From contig CACWLL010000003.1 of the NCBI GenBank assembly GCA_902761735.1, forward strand, positions 1-64,000: DNA of 64,000 nucleotides. The letters run 5' to 3'. The notes beneath the pieces were generated by a model. It did no database searches. It worked only from the letters and a program-made list of their open reading frames with translations, and had not been told where the DNA came from. Source of the DNA: an uncultured bacterium. Its GTDB lineage: Bacteria > Cyanobacteriota > Vampirovibrionia > Gastranaerophilales > Gastranaerophilaceae. The translations under genes and the position numbers were made by a program. Of the stretch, positions 1 through 6,545 are shown piece after piece. The first letter of the stretch is position 1, and every line of letters begins with the position of its first letter.

Positions 1-82
1 ATGGTTGACAATTCCGACGTGGAATAAAAGTATAAAAAGAACAGCGCATAGCGAAAACTCGTGAGGGCAACAAAAATAGTTT

Positions 83-136
83 GTAGGGTGCATTTCAATG
101 CACCTTATTTTGTGGTGCAAAAAATTTGCACCCTAC
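83..136. repeat. REP-like double-hairpin palindrome
   Basis: Two adjacent hairpins share the arm GGTGCA: GGTGCATT/AATGCACC (87-94 with 97-104) and GGTGCAAA/TTTGCACC (114-121 with 125-132). The outer arms GTAGGGTGCA (83-92) and TGCACCCTAC (127-136) also pair, so the unit can fold as two stem-loops or one long one. This architecture is typical of REP/MITE-like intergenic elements. Other copies would have to be found elsewhere in the genome to confirm it. Confidence 0.55.
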
Positions 137-191
137 CCGCTGACGTAAATCAGCCATCGATTTCATAGCCTTGGATGTTACGAGCCAGTAG

Positions 192-208
192 GTTGGGTGA
201 AACCCAAC
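192..208. repeat. Short REP-like palindrome
   Basis: A 7-bp inverted repeat, GTTGGGT/ACCCAAC, with a 3-nt loop. The GTTGGGTgaaACCCAAC pattern resembles short palindromic repeats scattered through many bacterial genomes. It has no T-tract, so it is not a terminator. Confidence 0.45.
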
Positions 209-253
209 AATAAATTTATAGTGCAATTATTGGGACAAAAAGTTCAAATGAGT

Positions 254-294
254 GGACATTTTGGTTACTGAAACCGGACATTTCGGACATTTTT
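254..294. repeat. Repeated GGACATTT words, possible IS21-type end remnant
   Basis: GGACATTT occurs three times (254-261, 276-283, 285-292), with an inverted copy AAATGTCC at 382-389. Multiple short GGACA-type repeats are characteristic of the termini of IS21-family insertion sequences. No istA or istB coding sequence is present, so at most this is a decayed or solo end. Confidence 0.3.
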
Positions 295-420
295 AGTCAA
301 CAAAATTCCGACCTTACAAAATTGCTATAATTTACTAAAATTAGCTATCTTGCCAACTAAAATTATTTACCCCTTCCGACCAAATGTCCTGTTAAAAGGT
401 ATTGGGTACTCATCCCACAT

Positions 421-445
421 ACTAAAAAAGTCCCTTTCGGGACTT
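421..445 (-). terminator. Rho-independent terminator, probably the old tRNA-Ser terminator
   Basis: Stem AAGTCCC (428-434) and GGGACTT (439-445) with a TTTC loop. Reading on the minus strand the stem is followed by a run of T (424-429 on the plus strand are A). It directly abuts the left copy of the tRNA-Ser 3' repeat, so it is most simply the terminator that served tRNA-Ser before the element separated them. Confidence 0.65.
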
Positions 446-474
446 AAAACAGGAGGAGGTGGGATTCGAACCCA
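446..474. repeat. attL, orphan copy of tRNA-Ser 3' end
   Basis: Perfect 29-bp match to 7670-7698. Beyond it the sequence no longer resembles a tRNA, so this is a duplicated target rather than a second gene. Confidence 0.8.
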
Positions 475-586
475 ACGAATCAGACCTCTTTAAACATTAT
501 ACTTGAGTTTTCCTATCTCCTGAAACAATCTCTTTTCTACTAAATCAATATGTTAAGTGTTCACATAATACACACAGAATTTTAAT

Positions 587-934
587 TTACACATCACGTA
601 GAACAACAACACTTTTTTGACATTGTCGAAGAATGCTGTAGTAAAATTCCAACTCTTGCTCAGTTGCATTATTCAAGATTTGTAGAGATTTTATATAAAA
701 TGGGTTGTCATTTGTTGATACTTTTTTCGAATCAATACAGACATCTTCAAGTTTTAAATCAAGTGCTGTTAAAATTTTATTTAATGTTTCAAAATTAGGA
801 TTAAATCTGCCTGTTTCAATTTTTGAGATGTGTTTTTCGTGAACATCTGCCATTTCTGCTAATTTTGCTTGCGAAAATCCTTTTGAAATCCTGATTTGTT
901 TTAATTTTTTACCAAAAGTATTGTCTTTATTCAT
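587..934 (-). CDS. XRE-family helix-turn-helix regulator
   Basis: A 115-aa DNA-binding protein. Residues about 8-65 form a classic XRE/Cro-C1 helix-turn-helix: LKQIRISKGFSQAKLAEMAD, then a recognition segment with VHEKHISKIETG, then NFETLNKILTALDL. The C-terminal 45 residues are a short helical tail of unknown role. The start codon has a good ribosome binding site (AAGGAG, 7-8 nt upstream). It lies just inside the left end of the element, facing outward, and is divergent from the membrane protein at 1082, whose promoter it could control. Target unknown; the family call is secure. Confidence 0.85.
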   Translation of the reverse strand: MNKDNTFGKKLKQIRISKGFSQAKLAEMADVHEKHISKIETGRFNPNFETLNKILTALDLKLEDVCIDSKKVSTNDNPFYIKSLQILNNATEQELEFYYSILRQCQKSVVVLRDV

Positions 935-1081
935 TGTTGCACTCCTTTTTTATTTTAAAAGTTTAGTGCATTGGTTGGAACAAAATTTATTGATACAAAC
1001 TTTACAAATTTATATCAATAAATTGATATAATATTTAAATTATGATAATATTTTTCTGTAGTTTATATAGGAGTAATAAAT

Positions 1082-1837
1082 ATGGAAATTATTATATTTT
1101 TGGGAATTGCAATTTTTGCTGGAGTTATGGCTGTTAAAGGATTTAAGGATATGCCTAAAAAATTTGAGAATATCCGAAGGGGTGAAATCAACAGCATAAT
1201 ATCAAATAATTTATCCTGTTCAGATGAAGATTGGGAAAATAGCTTAAAAGTTAAAAGTTTTAATGCAGATAAAATTGTAAAATATGGGGACTTTGCGGCA
1301 TTTGTAATTGACAATACTCAAAAGGAGTTTGCGTTGGCAAGGTATACTGTTAATTCCGAAAGTTTAATACAAAGCTTATTAAATGTTCAAAGAAATGAGC
1401 TTGATTATTATAGAGCAAATGGCAAGGCATTCTCTGAATATGCAAAACAGTATATTAACTTTAATCTTAGTCAAAGGTTTAAATATAACGACATAATCAA
1501 ATATGAGGTTGTGGACAAAACAGAAGTAAATAAAGAAAGAACATTTGTAAAAGAAAGTAATGCTTTAGATGTTGTTTCTGGTGCAATCGCAGGGAATATG
1601 ATGCAAGACACTATGCTTTTTGGACATGTAGAAAATGCAGCCTTAGTTGGTGCAATGGCAGGAAATGCAGGGAAACAAGTAACTCATGAGAAAGTAAAGA
1701 TTACAAAAAATATTTTGTTTGATATTGTCCTTACATTAAATAATATACAAAATCCTAATGTTGTAATTACTGTAGATAATGAAAATGAATTAAGAGCTAT
1801 TGTGAGCGTATTAGAATACATGATAAATAACAAATAA
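1082..1837 (+). CDS. Membrane-anchored hypothetical protein
   Basis: A 251-aa protein I do not recognise. Residues 1-19 are hydrophobic (MEIIIFLGIAIFAGVMAVKG) and should be an N-terminal membrane anchor. The rest is soluble, with a charged alpha/beta character, a Gly/Ala-rich stretch around residues 160-195 (VVSGAIAGNMMQ, ALVGAMAGNAG) and a C-terminal beta-rich segment. The start has a clear RBS (TAGGAG, 7 nt upstream). It is divergent from the XRE regulator at 587-934. It sits in the element as cargo, and no function can be assigned. Confidence 0.65.
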   Translation: MEIIIFLGIAIFAGVMAVKGFKDMPKKFENIRRGEINSIISNNLSCSDEDWENSLKVKSFNADKIVKYGDFAAFVIDNTQKEFALARYTVNSESLIQSLLNVQRNELDYYRANGKAFSEYAKQYINFNLSQRFKYNDIIKYEVVDKTEVNKERTFVKESNALDVVSGAIAGNMMQDTMLFGHVENAALVGAMAGNAGKQVTHEKVKITKNILFDIVLTLNNIQNPNVVITVDNENELRAIVSVLEYMINNK

Positions 1838-2006
1838 TACTTTTATAAATAATAGTAAGGTGAGAGATAATAATTCCACTTTCAAAAACATGTGTGCTTT
1901 TTGTTACACGTACCAAAGCTTGAAATTTATTACAGATGAAAGGGTTTTAAATTCAAGGCGCTAGGAGCCGTTTTCAGATAGGTTAAATTATTTTAGGATA
2001 TAAGTC

Positions 2007-2020
2007 TACCCCCGGGGGTA
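2007..2020. promoter_or_regulatory. Perfect 14-bp palindrome TACCCCCGGGGGTA
   Basis: Seven base pairs of exact dyad symmetry with no spacer and a core of ten G/C, inside very AT-rich DNA. It could be a protein binding site or a nicking/replication signal of the element. Nothing in the sequence decides between these. Confidence 0.35.
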
Positions 2021-2065
2021 AATACGCTTGCTGTAGCCCATTGTGGCTTGTGTAATTAAAGAAAT

Positions 2066-2089
2066 GCAGGAGAGTTTTGTTTCTCCTGC
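2066..2089 (-). terminator. Probable terminator for the 386-aa element gene
   Basis: Stem GCAGGAG (2066-2072) and CTCCTGC (2083-2089), lying 31 nt beyond the stop codon of the minus-strand gene at 2120-3280. On the minus strand it is followed by ATTTCTTT, a weak T-tract. Confidence 0.45.
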
Positions 2090-2119
2090 GGTAAAATAAA
2101 CAATTTGCTATTATATACT

Positions 2120-3280
2120 TTAATTTTCAGGTTCTACCCAGTACAATAAATTATTCAAGTAAAATACGATTGCCTCATCTTTTAATAACTTTTCTTTTGT
2201 TAAAGGTGTAAAAGCTCTTATAACTTTTATCTTTTTCAAGAATTCTAAAGGTTTGTTAATTGCATTTATTGTATATTTTGTACCTCGCTTTGTATTGATT
2301 TTGGCTAATTTTATAATTTTAGAAGGCGTGTAATTCATCGCATTCCGTTTATTATGTAAAGCCCATAATATCATAAGGAAGTAGGCAAGTCCATTTTTCC
2401 CGAATGCATCGGATCTGAAACATTTAGGAAGAAGTTTTATAGGAATTTGTAAAAATTGCAGATTCCTATAACAACTCAAAATTCTTGAAGTATCAAAAGT
2501 GAATTTCAAAAGCCCTCTTTTATCTTCAATTCTTGTAACTTTTACAGGTATCTCAATTTTTTTGTTTGATTCTTGTATAAACCTATCAGTATTCAGGTTA
2601 TCAGGCAGGAGCTTTCTTATGTCTTTTATAGAGGCAATAACTGTGTTTACCTGAGTTTGTTTGTGGATTCCACATGAAAACATAACGTGAGAGCATACAG
2701 CATAAGCATAAAAGGTATAAACTTCTTTACTGTCATAAAGAAGCTCGCAATACTTATATACAAACTTCTCTACACATGGGTTATATGCGATACAGTATAA
2801 AGGAAATATAGGAATTACAGGGGGCTGATAAACTGTACAGGAATTATTATTATGCTGAAAGTATTTTTCAATAAGTGGGAGCTTATCCGCCCATAATCTC
2901 GGAATATTTTTTTCTGTTTTTGATCTGAATTGGAGATTACTTTCAAAGGAAATTGTTAATTCTCTTGTCCTTTTAATATCCAAGTTATTCATCATATTTT
3001 GAAAGCAAATTCTATCCTTTTTATTTGCAGGAATTCGCACAACGAAATATCTCTTGCTATCAATCAAAATACTACGGAAAAACTTTGCAAGTATTCTTTC
3101 TTTGTCCTTTATGGAAGTTGTAAGAAAGTAGTATGTACCTTCCTTTGTAATATAGGTTATTTTTGTTGGATTCTGTTCATTATCAAGAACTTTTTCTTGG
3201 AAGTAGGATGTATAGTTATGTTTTTTAATTTCTTCCTCTTTTAAGATAAGAGAAGGAATATTGTTTTTTTCTGCTGTCAT
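2120..3280 (-). CDS. Hypothetical element protein, possible replication or DNA-binding protein
   Basis: A 386-aa basic protein, the largest gene of the element apart from the recombinases. The middle (about 150-215) is Cys/Tyr-rich, with segments such as YCIAYNPCVEKFVYKYCELL. The C-terminal third (about 290-375) looks like a winged helix: a helix pair in GLAYFLMILWALHNKR, then TPSKIIKLAKINTKRGTKY and FLKKIKVIRAFTP. A single long basic protein of this kind in a small element is often a replication initiator, but I see no diagnostic Rep, primase or helicase motif. Hypothetical with a DNA-binding guess. Confidence 0.6.
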   Translation of the reverse strand: MTAEKNNIPSLILKEEEIKKHNYTSYFQEKVLDNEQNPTKITYITKEGTYYFLTTSIKDKERILAKFFRSILIDSKRYFVVRIPANKKDRICFQNMMNNLDIKRTRELTISFESNLQFRSKTEKNIPRLWADKLPLIEKYFQHNNNSCTVYQPPVIPIFPLYCIAYNPCVEKFVYKYCELLYDSKEVYTFYAYAVCSHVMFSCGIHKQTQVNTVIASIKDIRKLLPDNLNTDRFIQESNKKIEIPVKVTRIEDKRGLLKFTFDTSRILSCYRNLQFLQIPIKLLPKCFRSDAFGKNGLAYFLMILWALHNKRNAMNYTPSKIIKLAKINTKRGTKYTINAINKPLEFLKKIKVIRAFTPLTKEKLLKDEAIVFYLNNLLYWVEPEN

Positions 3281-3627
3281 TGTTTATTTTACCTTATTTT
3301 AATTTTACAATAAAAATTTCATTAAGTCAGGGCTTGAAGATTTGACAATTGCTAAATGACGTGTTTTTTAGCTTTAATTGAACATTTTATAAGGGATAAT
3401 AAATTCCCGAAATATAGACAGGGAGAGGGCTTTCAAAATTGTAGGGTTTAAGCATGTATTCCATGTAATCAGGATTATAATTACGTGTTCCACTCCTGCT
3501 CCCTTCGGTCGCATAATCCAAACCTGAAAACTACTCCCTCAAAACAGGGTTGAAGGGATAACGGATTGCTGTCGGTAGTATTTTCCGTTTTGTATTATGC
3601 TACCTCGTTGCATCCGTTCCCACTTCA
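3281..3627. other. Intergenic stretch of the element, no gene seen
   Basis: About 350 nt without a plausible coding frame. The part from about 3480 to 3620 is richer in G/C than its surroundings and contains short inverted words such as CCCT/AGGG around 3535-3550. It could hold a structured RNA or an origin, but I see no recognisable motif. Confidence 0.3.
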
Positions 3628-3819
3628 TTATAACTTGTGCTTTGAAAGCTCCTGCAAGACTTCTATGAGCTGTTGCAAACACTCATGTGGCTTTTGCTCA
3701 ATTTGTAGTTGTATCGAGTGAACTTGCCAAAAATCCAGTACATTCCACTTTTTTATGTTATTTAAGATGTCATGAGTTAAGTTAACTACACTTGCTCTGT
3801 TCATTGGTCTAACAATCAT
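3628..3819 (-). CDS. Small hypothetical protein
   Basis: A 63-aa protein of unknown function. The C-terminal half (QLQIEQKPHECLQQLIEVLQ) is predicted helical and amphipathic. An AAGGAG-type ribosome binding site lies upstream of the start at a slightly long spacing. It belongs to the minus-strand gene group of the element. Confidence 0.5.
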   Translation of the reverse strand: MIVRPMNRASVVNLTHDILNNIKKWNVLDFWQVHSIQLQIEQKPHECLQQLIEVLQELSKHKL

Positions 3820-3849
3820 ATTTTATTTTCTCCTTTTTTCTTATTATTA

Positions 3850-3947
3850 CTGAGTTTTGGGCGGGTCAAATAGAAATTCAAAAATTTTCATAAATTCTGA
3901 TAAAAAATCTCAGTCATTTATGCTTTTGCTCCCGAAACCCGCCTCAG
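3850..3947. repeat. Discontinuous inverted repeat upstream of the 63-aa gene
   Basis: CTGAG (3850-3854) and GGCGGGT (3860-3866) pair with ACCCGCC (3937-3943) and CTCAG (3943-3947) across an AT-rich loop of about 70 nt. It lies in the gap between two minus-strand genes. It could fold in RNA or mark a binding site; it has no T-tract. Confidence 0.3.
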
Positions 3948-3964
3948 TCGGTTCTGTCGGCTTG

Positions 3965-4243
3965 TTAGTCGTATAAAATCACCTCAAGGACTATATCACG
4001 CAATAGCCAGTCCACGTCCTCTTGCTCCCATGTTTCAAAAGGTTTTATCTGCCTCAAATATTCGATAACACTGGACTCCATACCGCTGTAATTGTCCTCA
4101 ACGTGCTTACGGTACATTCGGATAATATCCATTTTCCTTATTGCATTAATAAGGGCATTTTTTACGGATGCGGGGGCTTTCTCTTTAACTTCTTCGATTA
4201 AATCGTATTTAGTTGCTTGCAAGTCACATTGTAGCTTATTCAT
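3965..4243 (-). CDS. Small hypothetical protein, partner of the RHH gene
   Basis: A 92-aa acidic, helical protein (MNKLQCDLQATKYDLIEEVK at the N-terminus, WEQEDVDWLLRDIVLEVILY at the C-terminus). An in-frame start ten codons upstream exists. The internal ATG at 4243 is preferred because AGGGGG sits about 7 nt upstream and the ATG overlaps the end of the ribbon-helix-helix gene by 8 nt (translational coupling). Co-translation with a small RHH protein resembles antitoxin-partner or plasmid-control gene pairs. No toxin fold is recognisable. Confidence 0.6.
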   Translation of the reverse strand: MNKLQCDLQATKYDLIEEVKEKAPASVKNALINAIRKMDIIRMYRKHVEDNYSGMESSVIEYLRQIKPFETWEQEDVDWLLRDIVLEVILYD

Positions 4244-4397
4244 GTTGCACCCCCTTGTCTTGGATGTACTCATGGATATACTGCCCTACAAGTACACTGG
4301 GGGTAGTTCTTTCTTCTCTCGCACGAGCCTTGAACTCGTGTAAATCTAAGCCATTAACCGAAAAGGTGGCTTTTACTTTTGAAAAGTTTTTTTCCAT
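4236..4397 (-). CDS. Ribbon-helix-helix DNA-binding protein
   Basis: A 53-aa protein. The pattern is that of the MetJ/Arc ribbon-helix-helix fold: a short beta-strand (KVKATFSV), helix A (LDLHEFKARAREERT), a turn (TPSV), and helix B (LVGQYIHEYIQDKG). Such proteins bind DNA as dimers through the strand and usually regulate their own operon, as antitoxins, plasmid copy-number regulators or relaxosome components do. Its 3' end overlaps the next gene by 8 nt. It lies upstream of the 92-aa gene in the same direction. Confidence 0.65.
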   Translation of the reverse strand: MEKNFSKVKATFSVNGLDLHEFKARAREERTTPSVLVGQYIHEYIQDKGVQHE

Positions 4398-4488
4398 AAA
4401 TTCTACCTTTCTGTATTTAAATTTTCTACAATTTATAATTTAATAAAGTGGGAGAATTTATGAAATTAGGAATAAAAAGTATAATTTT

Positions 4489-5217
4489 TTATTCCTGTGT
4501 ACTTTCATATAATTTCTTGTAATTATAAAACGTTGCACGGCTAATGGGTTGCTTGCCCGCCCTTGTTAGTTTTCCGTTAATAATTGCTACCATATCCGTA
4601 ACGGTTGTACTTTCTGCCTCTTTTACGGCTTTCATGTACTTTATGAACTCACTAGGCAAGTCATCCGCTGTCATGTTCTTACGTCCGAACTTAACTCCTC
4701 TCTCTTTCGCTTGTTGCCGTCCTGCCGTGCAACGTTCCATAGTTGTAGTATGCTCCTGCTCAGCTAACCAGTTAAATACAGCTAATACAATATCACTTAC
4801 AAGGGCTGTTGCAGGGTTATTATGCTTAATACGAGTATCAAGTATAGGCATGGTAGTAACAGCAAACTTAATGTCATTATCTTTCAACTCTTGAAACATT
4901 CTCATGTTGCCCTCGTATGACCTTCCGAGTCTTGTACACTCAACTAATAGTAGGCAAATATCCTCATTAGTCTTTAGTTTTTCCAGTTTCATGGTGTCAA
5001 TCAGCTTTAACAGGGCAGGTCTTGACTGGTCTGTGCCTGTTCTTGACTCTGTAACGAGTGTAATATACTTATTCAGCTCTTTAAGGTCTTTGTCTGCGTC
5101 AAGGTCGTAATCGTGATACAATATGCCGTCTTGCTTTGCAAAATCCGTTAACTGCTTGAGCTGTCTTGCGTATATCTGCCCGCTTGTGCTTTTCCTTATG
5201 TAACTATAGTACTTCAT
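4489..5217 (-). CDS. Serine recombinase (resolvase/invertase family)
   Basis: A 242-aa site-specific serine recombinase. The N-terminal catalytic region has YSYIRKSTSGQ, a variant of the YxRVSTxxQ nucleophile motif with the Ser after Arg-Lys. ESRTGTDQSRPAL corresponds to the SGxxxxRPxL element, and LVECTRLGRSYEGN to the LDRLGRS motif. The long E-helix segment TTTMERCTAGRQQAKERGVK follows. The C-terminus (about 205-240) has a short helix-turn-helix (PISRATFYNYKKL). The length fits small resolvases or invertases rather than large integrases. It could resolve element dimers or invert a segment. No paired crossover sites were identified nearby. Confidence 0.88.
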   Translation of the reverse strand: MKYYSYIRKSTSGQIYARQLKQLTDFAKQDGILYHDYDLDADKDLKELNKYITLVTESRTGTDQSRPALLKLIDTMKLEKLKTNEDICLLLVECTRLGRSYEGNMRMFQELKDNDIKFAVTTMPILDTRIKHNNPATALVSDIVLAVFNWLAEQEHTTTMERCTAGRQQAKERGVKFGRKNMTADDLPSEFIKYMKAVKEAESTTVTDMVAIINGKLTRAGKQPISRATFYNYKKLYESTQE

Positions 5218-5235
5218 GCCTTACCCCTTCCCGCA

Positions 5236-5257
5236 AAGGTAGCCATTAGGCTACCTT
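5236..5257. promoter_or_regulatory. Hairpin overlapping the stop codon of the 92-aa gene
   Basis: Perfect 9-bp stem AAGGTAGCC (5236-5244) and GGCTACCTT (5249-5257) with an ATTA loop. It covers the end of the gene at 5246-5524 and lies just upstream of the recombinase start. It has no T-tract, so it is more likely an mRNA stability or attenuation element than a terminator. Confidence 0.4.
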
Positions 5258-5524
5258 AAATCTTCTTGTAACTCTTTCAACTGCAAAAAGCTGATAAATA
5301 TTTTCATGAGCTTGTCTAAATGCTTTCATGTCTAAAGTTTTTGATAATACTTCTTTCCATGTTGCTGTACCGTTTTCAAGAGTGATATTATCAATTTTGT
5401 TTTCGGTTAAGTATTCTTTAATAACCGCCTCTTGGTTGCTTATTGCCTCTTTTAATTCTGCCTCTTTTGTGTAAAGGTCTTTCAATGTTTTCATCACTGC
5501 ATTTAATTCAACTTTGTTTGTCAT
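5246..5524 (-). CDS. Small coiled-coil phage-like protein
   Basis: A 92-aa protein with an N-terminal heptad-like coiled coil (VMKTLKDLYTKEAELKEAIS), then a short beta-rich domain (IDNITLENGTATWKEV) and a C-terminal basic tail (ERVTRRFKVA). This coiled coil plus small domain layout is common in small phage and plasmid proteins of unknown role. The start has a strong AAGGAG ribosome binding site. It is probably co-transcribed with the serine recombinase. Confidence 0.6.
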   Translation of the reverse strand: MTNKVELNAVMKTLKDLYTKEAELKEAISNQEAVIKEYLTENKIDNITLENGTATWKEVLSKTLDMKAFRQAHENIYQLFAVERVTRRFKVA

Positions 5525-5775
5525 AATGTGTACTCCTTTTTGTTTCTTCCTTATACTATTATTATAACAAACATTTTAATATTTGTCAAGATAATCGTCT
5601 AATTATTAGATATAATAATTTACATATCTTAATATTTTAGAAATTTTCAAGTATAGTCTATATTTGGCGGAATTTTTGGTAATTTTGAAGGTATCAGAAT
5701 TATAGTATTTTTTCTGTTATTTAATTTATAAATTTTTTAGACAGTAAAAATTAAACTAATTCTAATTAATTTGAA

Positions 5776-6183
5776 TTATTTATAGTAATTTTCAGGTGGC
5801 AAAATATTCTTGGAATCTTTGAATTTCATAAACTCTTGAATTTCTTTTATAACTGCCATAGGATATCCTAAATCTTTTAATAACAACTTTATTAGGAACA
5901 TAGAATTTTCTCTTAGATTTTTCGATTCGTCTTTTAGAAGTTTTTCAGAAAATACTTCTTCTAATGGCATATTAACTTTTCCCATTAATCTTATTAGAGT
6001 TTCAACTCTTGGTAATTTTTTCCCACTTTCCATATCAGACATTACCGCAATTGAAATTTTTTCTTGTTTATATATTTCTCGCATAGATAATCCTGAATTT
6101 TCCCGATATTTTTTAAAGGTCTTTCCTATTATTGCGGTTATCTCTTTATATATATTACTATTTCCACTTTGTTTTGCCACCAT
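5776..6183 (-). CDS. C1-like XRE repressor of the element
   Basis: A 135-aa protein with an XRE helix-turn-helix at about residues 18-75 (FKKYRENSGLSMREIYKQEK, ISIAVMSDMESGKKLPRVET). A helical C-terminal segment without a LexA-type protease motif follows. It is divergent from the excisionase/integrase pair, separated by 181 bp containing a promoter in each direction. That position is typical of the lysogeny-type repressor that silences excision and replication of an integrated element. The minus-strand promoter TTGCAA-17-TATAGT (6211-6239) should drive it. Confidence 0.8.
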   Translation of the reverse strand: MVAKQSGNSNIYKEITAIIGKTFKKYRENSGLSMREIYKQEKISIAVMSDMESGKKLPRVETLIRLMGKVNMPLEEVFSEKLLKDESKNLRENSMFLIKLLLKDLGYPMAVIKEIQEFMKFKDSKNILPPENYYK

Positions 6184-6210
6184 AATTTACCTCATATTAA
6201 CTACAATATA

Positions 6211-6239
6211 ACTATACTACAATCATTTAATATTTGCAA
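6211..6239 (-). promoter_or_regulatory. Sigma-70-type promoter of the repressor gene
   Basis: Minus-strand -35 TTGCAA (6234-6239), 17-bp spacer, -10 TATAGT (6211-6216), about 30 nt upstream of the repressor start. Confidence 0.6.
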
Positions 6240-6264
6240 CTTATTTTTATTTGTCCACTAAAAC

Positions 6265-6293
6265 TTGACAATTTAAAGCACTTGTGTTAGCAT
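6265..6293 (+). promoter_or_regulatory. Sigma-70-type promoter of the xis-int operon
   Basis: Consensus -35 TTGACA (6265-6270), 17-bp spacer, -10 TAGCAT (6288-6293). The predicted leader runs to the excisionase-like gene at 6365 and contains two copies of AATAAATAGAC (about 6306 and 6341), candidate sites for the divergent repressor. Confidence 0.6.
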
Positions 6294-6364
6294 AAAAGCG
6301 TAAACAATAAATAGACGGTTTACAAGAGTGTAGTAATAATAAATAGACAGAAAGGGAAATTATT

Positions 6365-6538
6365 ATGCCAGATTTTGGAATTATCACAATTAGAGATTTC
6401 GCTAAATCAATAGGGAAGCCAGAAAGCACTATTCGTACTTGGAAACGTAGGGGAGATATCCCTTCCAGTTGTTTCAAAGAAGTTGGAAATACTATATTTG
6501 TAAAATTGAAAGAAATACAAGAATGGCTTGCTGCGTGA
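6365..6538 (+). CDS. Excisionase-like small HTH protein
   Basis: A 57-aa protein with a MerR/AlpA-like helix-turn-helix: ITIRDFAKSIGKPESTIRTW followed by RGDIPSSCFKEVGNTIFVKL and EIQEWLAA. The pattern (fit to the 'xxAxxLgvs..tI..w...G.iP....g' profile, with a final short helix) is that of excisionases and prophage AlpA regulators. Its stop codon lies 7 nt before the integrase ATG and overlaps the integrase ribosome binding site, so the two are translationally linked. It probably directs excision by the integrase. Confidence 0.72.
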   Translation: MPDFGIITIRDFAKSIGKPESTIRTWKRRGDIPSSCFKEVGNTIFVKLKEIQEWLAA

Positions 6539-6545
6539 GGATAAA

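Larger units (their letters stand above)
1..445. other. Non-coding left flank of the integrative element
   Basis: No convincing gene lies here. An ATG-led frame ends at 27, but only eight codons are visible, so it could be the tail of a gene beyond the window or chance. The stretch contains REP-like palindromes (83-136, 192-208), repeated GGACATTT words (254-294, inverted copy 382-389) and a hairpin terminator (428-445) just outside the left attachment repeat. It is probably chromosomal sequence that lay downstream of tRNA-Ser before the element inserted. Confidence 0.5.
1838..2119. other. Intergenic stretch with a GC palindrome and a hairpin
   Basis: No gene is seen. It contains the perfect 14-bp palindrome at 2007-2020 and a terminator-like hairpin at 2066-2089 just beyond the stop codon of the minus-strand 386-aa gene. 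Confidence 0.4.

Noticed and set aside
1-27. Short frame ATG...TAA at the left edge
   Set aside because: Eight codons only. It could be the tail of a gene outside the window, but nothing supports a coding call.
446-535. A second tRNA-Ser gene
   Set aside because: Only the 29 bp of the 3' end match. The rest cannot form an anticodon arm or acceptor stem, so it is the duplicated attachment site.
4092-4443. Plus-strand frames over 4092-4443
   Set aside because: They lie opposite the coupled RHH and 92-aa genes, which have proper ribosome binding sites and domain sense.
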